The position numbers were made by a program, and so were the translations under genes. Positions 9,101 to 17,900 of a stretch of 64,000 nucleotides of DNA are shown here, piece after piece. The DNA lies in the NCBI GenBank assembly GCA_023055355.1, contig JALJCS010000012.1:11940501-12004500 (forward strand). Direction: 5' to 3'. The notes under the pieces are model-generated. The model ran no database searches. It saw only the letters and a list, made by a program, of their open reading frames with translations, and was not told where the DNA came from. The DNA is from Agelaius tricolor. Lineage: Eukaryota > Chordata > Aves > Passeriformes > Icteridae. Within the stretch, counting starts at the first letter, position 1; the number at the start of each line of letters is the position of its first letter.

Positions 9101-11896
9101 GTCAGAATAGACATTAATACAACTTCCAAATGTTCTATATTTGGCATACCCATCAGCTGTAATGGTGCCAGTCTTAAATATCCCACGTTGTCACTTATAT
9201 TGCTGGAAAATCTCTGCACAGTCACTGGCCAGACCAGTCCATCTCCCCAGAGATGCCTCTGTGCATCTCTTTCATGCAAGATGATTAAGTCTTGAAAAAG
9301 ATGTAGCAAGTCTTTAGTTAGTGCTTCAAAAATGGAGCCACTCTTCATTTTAAACAGAAAAAGTAAAGAGCAGATAACATCACAAATGTTCTTGTGCAAT
9401 GCGTTGCAGTTTGGAGCTGCAGCAATACGAAGAAGCCTTGTTATGATCCAGTTACTAAATTCTAGGACAATAAAAGAGAATCTTTATTATTAAGATAAAA
9501 ACTATAAAAACTAAAATCTCCAACTGAGTACCTCCCTAAGAGCAGACTGCTTACCACTAAAACTAAACTCCTTGAGATAAATGCTTGTAGGCTCAGTAAA
9601 CAGAATCTTCACTGGGACATTTATTCAGCAAATCCCATGAAAAAAGAGGAAAAGAGGGGGCAGAACATGGGTTGGGAATGGAAGACACACATTTTACACT
9701 GGTATTTCCAGACATTTTCCTCTGTCAAAAAAACACCCCCAAGCAGTGAATACATGTAGAGCATATCTCATCAACACCATATAATAATATATCTATGCAA
9801 TGGTAATGGATAATGTCAAAGTCTGTCCTGAGAAATTTCCATTATCACAAGTGTTAATCCATTCACAATATTCAAAGTCTATCATCACATTCACTCATAA
9901 ATTTATAATGATGAACTTACATATCTGCCTTTTTCCCCTTTCTCTTCTTTGGATGATCCCACTGTCTGCAAATTTAAATCCTGAAAATATCAAGCTTCAA
10001 CATAAGCATTTTTAACAACTCACCAATGCAACTGCATTTGGTTTCCTCCTGATTTCCATCCACATTTACAAACATAAGTGGGGAAGATTTCATGATATGT
10101 TGAATAAAATCAAGCAACATCACAGAACTTGGTTGTGAATCTGATTTCTTAATGAGTTCCAAGGCAACTTTAAAGAAATAAGACAATATTCCAATCAGCA
10201 TGGCAACAAACCACTTTAAAAATTTTGTTCACACCTTATGAGGAATATTTTTTAAAAATATATAAAAAAAACTATGATATGGTATTAAACCTTTCAAATT
10301 ATTTATTGTGAGTAGATTTTTTAATCTATGAAGGTAATTGAGTGCATATTGTAAGCCCTCTATGTGACTCTAAACGGTATGAAGAAAAGTATAAATTACT
10401 CATTAAATATTATTAATCCCAAATGCATTAACATTCAGTTAAAATTCTATTCAGCTGTGTGTTGAGTGAAGAAAAGCAAATACTTAACATTTCCCGAGGT
10501 TTACAGTCTTGCTAGAGAAACAATGCTGAGAATTGTTTCAAAGCTCCAGAATATAAAAAGTTGTAAATGGCAAATTCAGCTAACGAAAGCAGAAGGTTTA
10601 ACAAAACACTGGACATAGCTAATGTTGCTCCATTGAAACAGGTATCTGAATCATATCAGATTTATCCAGATCCCCCAGGGATCCTATCCAGTGTTAGTTA
10701 GTACAAGAAAGAAATTATCTGAGATTCAGACAAGATTTCAGTTCTGAGACACATGTGAATATTAAGAATTGCAAGCTGTGTTACTCATGAACAGTGAAAT
10801 TCCATGACACTCCTGCTTTTCAATGTTGGGAGCATTTGTATCCATATAACCCTGCACAGCATCCACCCCTCCTTCCTTGGGGATGTGTGTGTATGGTTTA
10901 TTTACATAGGGAACTTCACATCCCAATGGAAAATACTGCATCACTGGTTTTATTAAAAACTAAGTAATAAATGGTATTGTATTCAACTAAAACTTTCTTT
11001 AAAGGTTCTCAACTTTTATTTTTGACAGGAATTACTTAAAGTATAAAGAAGACAGTTTTAGATTATAGGAATGTAATGCTTACCAACATCTACCTCTGTA
11101 AGAATTCTGTCAATAAACTGGCAAAGTATTTGTCTTGGTTTCTGCACAACTGTGTTGTATTCCTCTGGACTAGCACTAAAATTAAAAAGAATGATATTTT
11201 GATGTTACCAATTTTAAAGTACAAAATAATTACTTGGAAGTCTGTCTCAACAGCTTAATGTTAAACACTGACTTTCTTCTAGAAGTCTTCAAAAATAAAT
11301 ACAAATTGATTTCTTGGTGGTTTGTAGAGGTTTTGCGGGAGGGGGGGAGGGGGGAGGTGTTTGGGCTCTTTTTCAATTTTCTTGTTTTAGTGACCGGCCT
11401 GTCCCTCAGCAGTCAGGGCTCGCAGGGTCACAATTTCAGTATACAATTGTACCTCCATATCTGCTCGCTGCCTACTGCAATACAAAGCTCCAGTGCTGGT
11501 GCTGCCATTAAAACTGCGGAGCCCGGCAATTCCAGCTCATGGAGCTCTCAGTGAGGGTTCACAGCACACTCAGGCTCAGGCCGGGGCTCTGGGACCACCA
11601 GGCCGCTCCCGTCAGCACCTGTCAGCGCCACCCGGCAGGGAGAGAGGGACAGGCCCCGGCAGGGAGCGGGAGAAGGGACCGGCTGAGGTGACAGCCCGGC
11701 CCGGCCCGGCCCGGCCGCAGGACACCTCGCACACCTCCTTCTCCCCTTCCCCGCCGCACATGCCGGGCGCGCCTCCCCCAGCGCAGCACAGCCCCGCACA
11801 CACACGCCCTACATGGCGGCCGCCGGGCCCGTCCTACCCGGCGAGCTCCCGCAGCGCGGGGATCATGGAGGCCATGCCCAGGCCCTGCTCCGCCAT
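1..11896 (-). CDS. ATR: ATR, serine/threonine checkpoint kinase, N-terminal part (coding exons 1-16, gene runs off the left edge)
   Basis: ATR is the nuclear PI3K-like kinase that, with ATRIP, senses RPA-coated single-stranded DNA and activates CHK1 during replication stress. Sixteen coding exons read on the minus strand join without a phase break: 11838-11896, 11084-11175, 10024-10167, 8572-9461, 7395-7582, 5991-6185, 5544-5770, 4613-4765, 4275-4467, 3417-3676, 2827-3017, 2622-2722, 2133-2304, 1308-1475, 493-687 and 1-146. They give 3374 coding bases, about 1124 of the roughly 2640 residues of the family. The part present is the HEAT-repeat solenoid; the FAT, kinase and FATC domains lie outside. 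Recognisable stretches include [34 protein letters not shown] and [18 protein letters not shown]. The start is the ATG at 11896, giving [18 protein letters not shown], close to human. No stops or frameshifts occur. Introns without their own entry are AT-rich and show nothing further. Identification is firm; individual boundaries are inferred. Confidence 0.97.
147..492 (-). other. ATR intron 15
   Basis: An AT-rich intron of 346 bases with a GTAAAT donor and a GTGCAG acceptor. Nothing else is seen in it. Confidence 0.8.
493..687 (-). CDS. ATR: ATR coding exon 15
   Basis: 195 bases (65 codons) with a TACCAG acceptor and a CTCAAG|GTAAAT donor. It encodes [37 protein letters not shown] and [14 protein letters not shown]. 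Confidence 0.95.
982..1019. repeat. 19-bp tandem dimer in ATR intron 14
   Basis: Two adjacent 19-base units, 982-1000 and 1001-1019, differ at one position (ACCCC against ACCCT, followed by AAAAGAAGT). The rest of this intron is AT-rich and featureless. Confidence 0.8.
1308..1475 (-). CDS. ATR: ATR coding exon 14
   Basis: 168 bases. The acceptor is taken as GCTTAG rather than a TTTCTAG five bases further in, because this yields [11 protein letters not shown] as in human. It ends [19 protein letters not shown] then LNRFLS at a TCA|GTAAGT donor. Confidence 0.94.
2133..2304 (-). CDS. ATR: ATR coding exon 13
   Basis: 172 bases from a TTGTAAG acceptor to a TGTCAG|GTAAAA donor. It encodes [37 protein letters not shown] and [11 protein letters not shown]. 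Confidence 0.95.
2622..2722 (-). CDS. ATR: ATR coding exon 12
   Basis: 101 bases, with a GTATCAG acceptor and a GGAAG|GTATTT donor, encoding [19 protein letters not shown] and [14 protein letters not shown]. It is nearly identical to human. Confidence 0.94.
2827..3017 (-). CDS. ATR: ATR coding exon 11
   Basis: 191 bases, with an AATCCAG acceptor and an AAAGAG|GTGAAT donor. It encodes the strongly conserved [17 protein letters not shown] and [15 protein letters not shown]. Confidence 0.95.
3417..3676 (-). CDS. ATR: ATR coding exon 10
   Basis: 260 bases with a CATTTCAG acceptor and a CTAG|GTATGT donor. It encodes [20 protein letters not shown], a weakly conserved middle, then [20 protein letters not shown]. 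Confidence 0.92.
4275..4467 (-). CDS. ATR: ATR coding exon 9
   Basis: 193 bases from a TCTTTAG acceptor to a CTTTT|GTATGT donor, encoding [19 protein letters not shown] and [17 protein letters not shown]. The GTATGT donor was preferred to a GTATTA four bases downstream because it joins exon 10 as [15 protein letters not shown], matching human ILIDKVKDDSDIVKK. In humans this exon carries the synonymous Seckel-syndrome splicing variant. Confidence 0.91.
4613..4765 (-). CDS. ATR: ATR coding exon 8
   Basis: 153 bases with a CCCCTAG acceptor and a TTTCT|GTAAGT donor. It encodes [20 protein letters not shown] and a variable C-terminal half ([19 protein letters not shown]). Confidence 0.93.
5544..5770 (-). 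CDS. ATR: ATR coding exon 7
   Basis: 227 bases between a TTAACAG acceptor and a CAAG|GTAAGA donor. The first third ([17 protein letters not shown]) diverges from mammals. The rest, [19 protein letters not shown] and [16 protein letters not shown], aligns clearly. Confidence 0.93.
5991..6185 (-). CDS. ATR: ATR coding exon 6
   Basis: 195 bases, with a TTACAG acceptor and an AGCAG|GTAAAG donor. It encodes [18 protein letters not shown], then [18 protein letters not shown], which is close to the human segment. The phase (2) matches both neighbours. Confidence 0.94.
6430..7030 (+). mobile_element. Degenerate CR1 LINE ORF2 fragment in ATR intron 5
   Basis: On the plus strand, opposite to ATR, 6433-6660 translates to a reverse-transcriptase segment: [20 protein letters not shown], then [11 protein letters not shown]. 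This is the CR1 'NYRPVSL...GKSC' block. After a gap with no recognisable RT core, 6820-6940 resembles the C-terminal CR1 region (an '[16 protein letters not shown]' reading, against 'QQCALVAEKANSILGC' in typical CR1). Stops and an apparent internal deletion show it is a dead copy. CR1 elements are the dominant LINEs of birds and reptiles. Confidence 0.75.
7395..7582 (-). CDS. ATR: ATR coding exon 5 (acidic/serine linker with KRRRLS motif)
   Basis: A 188-base exon with a CATCCCAG acceptor and a TTTAAT|GTATGG donor, encoding residues 396-457. After a helical start ([11 protein letters not shown]) comes a serine-rich acidic stretch, the basic KRRRLS motif (Ser444 here) and a basic tail. In human ATR the matching serine is S435, a reported PKA site. 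CR1 LINE fragments lie in both flanking introns. Confidence 0.93.
7960..8190 (+). mobile_element. CR1 LINE 3-prime fragment in ATR intron 4
   Basis: Plus-strand text shows the standard CR1 tail landmarks in order: a 'GGAGAGGTGGTGGATGTCCC' block near 8032, a 'CCCTGGAAACACTCAAGGTC' block near 8054, 'GTTGGACTAGATGGCC' near 8131 and 'AGGTCCCTGCCAACC' near 8152. The body is missing, as in the usual 5-prime-truncated insertions. It is antisense to ATR. Confidence 0.9.
8572..9461 (-). CDS. ATR: ATR coding exon 4 (large HEAT-repeat exon)
   Basis: An 890-base exon, the largest in this part of the gene, as in mammals. Its acceptor is TTGTCCTAG and its donor is AAAAG|GTAGGT. It encodes residues about 99-395, including [47 protein letters not shown] and [14 protein letters not shown]. 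The segment around [13 protein letters not shown] is a few residues longer than human and is probably an inter-helix loop. Confidence 0.96.
10024..10167 (-). CDS. ATR: ATR coding exon 3
   Basis: A 144-base exon with a TTTAAAG acceptor and a TTG|GTGAGT donor. It encodes the highly conserved segment [18 protein letters not shown] and continues to CSCI. It appears one codon longer than the human exon ([10 protein letters not shown] against HEAKGSCI). Confidence 0.95.
11084..11175 (-). CDS. ATR: ATR coding exon 2
   Basis: Ninety-two bases between a TTTTAG acceptor and a G|GTAAGC donor, encoding [19 protein letters not shown] and RILTEVDV. This is the start of the helical N-terminus that human ATR uses to bind ATRIP. 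Confidence 0.95.
11337..11365 (+). other. G-quadruplex-type G-run cluster in ATR intron 1
   Basis: Four runs of at least three guanines occur on the plus strand, with one-base A spacers between the first three (GGG, G7, G6) and a fourth GGG after GGTGTTT. The plus strand is the template strand for ATR transcription. Confidence 0.7.
11695..11714. repeat. (CCCGG)4 pentamer repeat in the ATR CpG island
   Basis: Four uninterrupted CCCGG units lie just inside ATR intron 1, about 125 bases from the exon 1 donor. The TRPC1 island carries a related CCCTG pentamer array. Confidence 0.9.
11838..11896 (-). CDS. ATR: ATR coding exon 1
   Basis: Contains the start codon and 59 coding bases (19 codons plus 2). 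It ends at a GG|GTAGGA donor, which leaves phase 2. The ATG context is GCCATGG on the minus strand. It lies inside the CpG island. Confidence 0.93.
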
Positions 11897-13952
11897 GGCG
11901 CCACTTTGAATCGGGCGGCGCGGAGCGGGGCGGGCACGGCGGGACGGCGGCCGGCAAGGCCCAAACCTCCTCCCGCGGCGCTGCTCGGGTTTAACCGCTT
12001 CGTCCCTGTACACGGAGCGGCCGCGGCGGCTCCGGGACGGTCCCTGATGGCTCCCGCGGACACCTCTCTATCCAAGCGGGGCTCTGCTGCACGGACAGGT
12101 AACACCCAGCGGGGGCCGAGCGCACCCCGCCGAGCCTCGGCCGGTCCGGCAGTAGCACTGAGCGACCACCCGGCCCCGGCGGGCACTTGGCAGAGTGCGG
12201 ATAGGGGCTCCAGGCGATGGGCGAAAGGAAGAAAGGCGAGGAGAGGCAGTAAGGAGGAAACTTCGGTGCCAAGGGAGCGCCCGGTGCAGCTCCCTCTCCG
12301 TCCGCCGCCTCCCGTGCAGGCGGGATGCACCTGGGAGTCAGGTGTGGGACAGCCCCGCCGAGAGCGGCCCCGAGCGGCCCTGGCCCGCCCCCGGCATCGC
12401 CCCGCCCGCCCAGGCCGGCCCCGCGGCAGCAGGTGGCGGCGGGACCGGCGGGGCGCTGGCGCTGCGGGACGGGCCGCGGGCAGGTGGGCAGCGAGCGGGG
12501 CGCGGGGGCCACCGGGGCCGCTTCTCGGGTGCTGCCGTGTCCGGAGGGAGCGGGGCCGGCGGGAGGGCGCGTTCGGTACGTGAGCGGGCTCGGCGCTCCT
12601 CCGCGCAGGTAGCGGTGAGCGGCGCGTGTAAGATACAGACTTTCTTTCTTTGTTATTGTTATTACTTTCTGAGCGTATGTTGCTTTTCGTTACGTTTCTT
12701 TTGCGAACGTTTACGTGTGTAAAGTACGGAAGGTGTCGATGAGAACCCCGAAGGGACGCGATCGGGCGCTGAGCGGGAGCGTGTGGCCCCACCTGGGCAG
12801 CGAGTCCCGCACGTTCGGGAGAATAAAGGATAAAATAAGGAGTCATGGGCAGGTGCGAACCGCAGAGAGGGTACGCGAGGGCACACTCAGCTCTGAGCTT
12901 TGTTTTTGTCATTAGGAGCTCCGGCTCTTTCTGTATTTGTTTATGAACTTCGCTTAGCGTTCTTTCTGGGTTGAAATAAAATCCTCTCGGAGGATAATTC
13001 TGTTGCCTGTTTCCACTGTGCTAGGGCTGTGTCGCTTGCATGTAAAACAGCCCACGTATGTTTCAGTTACTTGAACGATTTCAGATGAATGCTTTCGGGA
13101 ACCTATTGCTAATGTTTCATTCAGAGATGGTTGTTTTTGTCCTGCAGAATACATGTTTGTCATTTCAATAGAATTCTGCTGACCTTTTAAAGGCTGGTAA
13201 CTTGGCAAGGACCTAAAATACTTCAAGAAACTTTATGAAATGTAACTGGGTTTGGTCTTTGTTTGTTTTTCAGCATATATTGCAATGTTTTCTACTAGCT
13301 GACTTAATAAGATATTAGTCCTTCTAGAGCCATTCATAGAGAAAAAGCAGGAACCATGTAGCAATATGTAGTCTGTTAAGTAGAACTTTAATGCTTAAGA
13401 AAGACCAAGTACATCTGGGTTTTGTTATCAGTGTTGTTTTGAACGCAAACTTTTCTAGACTATTTCAATTTAAAGTATCTATTATTGTGAAAACAGTGTT
13501 CTGAGTTTAAATTTCCAAAACTGAAATGACAGTCGCACTAAGGAAGGTGTAAACTGTACTGCTTGCCAGTTTGATGTAAGCTCCCGTGTCATCCCTGAGG
13601 GACAGGATACTGTTGGTACATTAGGAAGTTCAGGAAGACTCTGTTGTCCTAAAAAATAAGCTTAAGTTTACTGAATCATAGGGTGATTGTTTTTGCTGAT
13701 AAAACATAGGTGTGGCACATAAAGTGCCTAATTTTAAAAAGTGCTTTTGCATGGGAATCTCTGGAGTCAACAGTGAGATCATATTAGTATAGTTATTGTA
13801 GAAGTGCTTTCATTTGTCACAGGTAGAATGCTACATAAATTTGTTGTGCAGTTTCTGTGAGCATTTACTGAGCATGTAATTCAGGCTATTTTTTTGTTTT
13901 GTAGTAAGTGCTTCTAACAAATCAGCAGAGAAATCTTCTGCTTCCCATTTTT

Positions 13953-13978
13953 CAACTGGGAATTTTACTTCCCAGTTG
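13953..13978. repeat. Perfect 10-bp inverted repeat with 6-base spacer
   Basis: CAACTGGGAA at 13953-13962 and TTCCCAGTTG at 13969-13978 are exact reverse complements, separated by TTTTAC. It could be a paired transcription-factor half-site or chance; no gene overlaps it. Confidence 0.7.
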
Positions 13979-14850
13979 CAAAGCCCCATCTGTTGACTTC
14001 TCACCATACCATGGAGTTTCTCCAGCTACCTCGGTGTTGGAAGACTCCACATGAGAGTGCCCATAACAACTTCATTGGGCTGTGAAGATGTAAGGAGTCT
14101 CCCTCACACACCCTAGTGTTTGATAGACCCTCCAGGGAAACAGCACCTGAAACACCTGCTTTCATTTCTTGCTTTTCTTAAGCACAGGATAAGCATCTTC
14201 TTGTTTCTTTCTCATATGTCATTGTGTTGCACTTTTATGTCTCTTGGCCCCGAGGAGGAGAAGCAGACATGTTACCATGCATTTGAAGAGAGTGGCTAAT
14301 TGCTAATGAAGATAGTGTGCCTGGAGACTTTTCTCCTCCAATGCAGCTGATTCATGTTGGTGAAAGGAATCTGAGATGAGCAGAGCTCAGCTTGCAGTAC
14401 TTGGGTCAGGGGAAGAAATTCATGCAGATAGGTACAAATAAGTGTCAAATTCAGTGTATGCAGCACTACCAAGATTTCTGCCAAAGCTGCTGTTAGTTTC
14501 TGGTTTTTTAATTCTTTCTCTTTTTTTTCTGCTCTCTTCCCTACTTGAACAGTCCTCTCACTGTATAGTTGCATGATTCTTCCACACTCAGGTCTCTCTC
14601 TTGCTTGGCTTTCATTATTTATTTACCACATGCTTCAGCAGGTCATTGTACTTATTTTAAGGCAGAGTGACTCTACATTGGACCAGCAGGTCTGAGAGGA
14701 CAAGAGACTGTTAAGTGTACTTCTGTTCCCTCTGTTGTTTAGTTCTGAGGCATAATTACTGTTCTGGGGGCTCATGTGCTCTGTGGATGTCTGTGAGCTG
14801 TTCCCCCAGGAGGCTGGTGTGGCTGCAGTTCAATCTCAGCTGTCCTGCAG

Positions 14851-14942
14851 GCAGACAAAGGGAGTGCATGGAAGCGCAGGTGTGTGTTCCTTGGGCAGAC
14901 AAAGGGAGTGCATGGAAGTGCAGGTGTGTGTTCGTTCCTTGG
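14851..14942. repeat. 44-bp tandem duplication
   Basis: The unit starting GCAGACAAAGGGAGTGCATG at 14851 recurs at 14895. The copies differ by one substitution (GAAGCGCAGG against GAAGTGCAGG) and a four-base addition near the end of copy 2, so the duplication is recent. It lies in non-coding intergenic sequence. Confidence 0.9.
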
Positions 14943-17900
14943 TGCCTTCAGGAGCTGAGAGCTCTCAGGTGCTGGGGGGAAATGCAGCTGAGATGGTGCC
15001 CGGGGCTCCTGTGAGCTGGGCTAAGGAATTTTGCTCAGTGTCAGGGTGTGCTTATGGCTCCTCATCTGCAGGGCTGCTGCAGGAACACCAAGAGGCTGTG
15101 AGTGCTCCAAGGCACATTTCCCTGTGCAGTCATGCAGGTGCCTGACCTTTGGACACAGGGCACTGCTCCTCTGCACTGCAAGAATGTGGATTTCAGCCCT
15201 TGAGCCTTTTATCTCTGCCTCTGTTGCTTAGTCAACTGGGCTGGAATGAAGTGGCACAGATTGAAATGATGTGTCACCCTGAATATTCATCTGATGATTA
15301 AACAAAAGAGTGAAAAATGGGAACAGTAAATTGTGGTAAGGACAACAGGTGAGCCAGAAACCTAAAAGCAGATTATGTACATCCAGCTAAGCAAAAACTA
15401 ACAGGTACAAGAGGGGAAAAAAGTGGAAAAAGAAAACATATAACACTAAAATCTATTTGACTTCTAAATGTAATCCTGACAGGTCCTAGTCCTGCAAGCC
15501 TTTATTCATGTTTTTTCTATGAACAAGCCTACTAATATACTACTGATAATGTAAAATACAGTATTTAGTAATTTGGAGAATTTGATTGATCTGATCAAAT
15601 GCAGGGAATGCTAAGTGTTAGCCATGGCCTTGGTATTTACATGATTGTTTTGCTACTTCTAAATGTAGCCTGATGAACTCCTAGGTTTTTATGTGGAGGT
15701 GTGTACTTGGTTACTGCTCTTACATACAGGTGTCCAAGGAGAATAAAGGTACTGCATCACAATAGCTCATCAGAGACATTGGTATTGCGAGGTCTCAGAA
15801 ATAAATTATGCATAAAGCAAAATGTGTGCTTCTCCATGCATGCTTTGGGTGGGAAAAGGATTATCAACCCACTTTCAGGGCTCTCTTGGCAGATGTTTCC
15901 TTAATAATAATAGTCACTAGAGAGAAAAAAAAAGAGCTGGATCCAGTATTTCCCACTTTTGTTCAATTAGTGTATTCATCCTTTCATCTTGTCAATAATC
16001 AGTGCTTGAATAGACTGATTAAAAACACTGACATGTAGAAAAGCTGAAGTACTAAGTCATATGTTCTCAGCAAGATTATATTTATTTGAATGCGATTTCA
16101 AGAGTTTGTTTCTGTCGAAGATTCAGGACTCACTTGTTTCTCTCAAACCAGGTGTTCTCTGATAGCTTTTCTTTTCCAGAATTTTTATAGTTTGGAATGT
16201 TTTTGTCTTGCTGATTTATCAAGCTCTTCTTATAACTGCACATCTCCTCCCATTGTGTTTGCACATGCCCCACTGCTTCTCTTTGCACTAATTTATTACC
16301 TTATAACAAAGGGAAATGAAATTCTTTCTTTCATAGCCTAAAGGTAAAGCAGTGTAAAGTAGTATGAAGTTACAATTTTCCATTGAGTTGATTATTTTAC
16401 TCTAGTCCTTCCAAGCTTGATTTATAGAGTCAAGATATATTTAATTGTAGCTAGTGAGGATTCCCTCCTCCCTTTCCAGGCAATATGATGTATTCAATGC
16501 GAAATAACTGAATATTAAGATATATTTCATTGTACTTATCATCACCCTTATCAGCCACTTCATTGTGGCTGCGTATTTAATTGTATGGGGCAGAATATTC
16601 TTCACATCCCACATTACAAAGTATTAGAAGCACATAAATTTAGATTTTATCAATAATTTCTTCTTTTTAAAAAGAGAATTACTTATAATTTAAATCATAT
16701 CAATAATTCCCTCTTTTTTAGAAGAGTTAGTTGTCACTTGCTTGGTGTTGCATATGGAGGTAACTAATTCACTAGTGCAAGACCTATTGGACAAATTCTT
16801 CTAAAAGCTGGTATCTTGTTCATCTTAATCATTAACACTTCTATATCTTTGATTTCTCAAAAGGGATTTCATTATTCTGCTATTACCAGAGATTAAAAAA
16901 GTAATTAAAACTAATGTGTGCACTCCCTAAAATTTCCAGGATCTTTGACCATTTTGCTTGAAACTCAAACCAGAGATTGGCTTCTTCACCATGGGCAAGG
17001 TGCTTTGGTCACCTCCTACCAAAGCTGCTCCCAAGAGAAGCTTGGCAGCAGCACAAGACCTGTTTTTTGTCATGCCAGAGCAAATCCCTACTTCTGGCAC
17101 TCCTGTTGTGTTTGTTTTCATAAGGTGCTTGCACCCTGAAATGGCAGCCCTTGTGCTATGTGAAAGACAACTACTGGGTCAGCCACACTGGGCTTTTTAG
17201 TGAGCTTCTTTCTGATAGACTGACTGCCCTGGGGAAAGTAGAAATTATCTATAATAATAGAAACTCACATTTTGGTTGCATTCCAAAACTTCCTCGTGCT
17301 TTCCCTCTTGAATTTTTTTTGTGTGGTAAATCTTGGAACAGACCCTTCTGCCATATAGTTTATTCTTTAAGCTGCCATTCTGCTTTTTCCTAAGTAAATT
17401 AAGATGGAGGCATTTAAACTCAATGGGATTATTCGATATCAGCCCTCCCCGAGGAAATCAGCATGTGTTGGATGAGTGATTGACCAGAGTCTGTGTGCCA
17501 CCTAAGAAGGGCTTCATTAAGATGTCACTTCAGTTGTGCTGCTTCCCACTGGACTCCTCACCCAGCAGGAGACAGACCAGGAATAGTGGGAAAGCTTGGG
17601 AAGGTAAGCATGGTACTGACTTGCTGAGTGACAGTGACAGCACAATATTTCTGTGTCTTGTTTAGAAACTTAAAAACAGGGATTTAAATATCGGGTAGTA
17701 ATGTTCAGAAGCATTAATTTTGGAGACTTAGAAATAGGAGTTATTTTTCATTAATTGCCATCATGTAAAGTGACAGTAAACAATGTGACAGAGTTACTGA
17801 GTTTTTGTGAAGGTCAGCAGGAGTAGGATGATTCCTTTGGTATATACTTGTAGCTAACTTAAAATCCAAAACATAAAGTATTATGTGAAATAAAATGCTT

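Larger units (their letters stand above)
11560..12860. promoter_or_regulatory. CpG island at the ATR 5-prime end, candidate divergent ATR/PLS1 promoter
   Basis: Base composition changes sharply from AT-rich flanks to dense GC with many CG dinucleotides. The island covers ATR exon 1 (11838-11896), part of intron 1 and almost 1 kb upstream. No TATA box stands out, as expected for a housekeeping CpG promoter. Long open frames here on both strands follow from the GC content and are not taken as genes. A plus-strand 5-prime exon of PLS1 could lie here: GT donors follow 12098 (ACAG|GTAACA), 12608 (GCAG|GTAGCG), 12614 (GCG|GTGAGC) and 12627 (GCGT|GTAAGA). I cannot tell which, if any, is used. Confidence 0.75.

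Noticed and set aside
11863..12912. Very long open frames (up to about 349 codons) on both strands of the ATR CpG island
   Set aside because: GC-rich sequence has few stops. The translations are low-complexity Ala/Pro/Arg/Gly, both strands and several frames are open together, and none continues the ATR frame.
14715..15231. Three overlapping plus-strand frames of 66-123 codons
   Set aside because: They span a tandem duplication in a GC-richer patch, several frames are open at once, and there is no recognisable domain or splice context.
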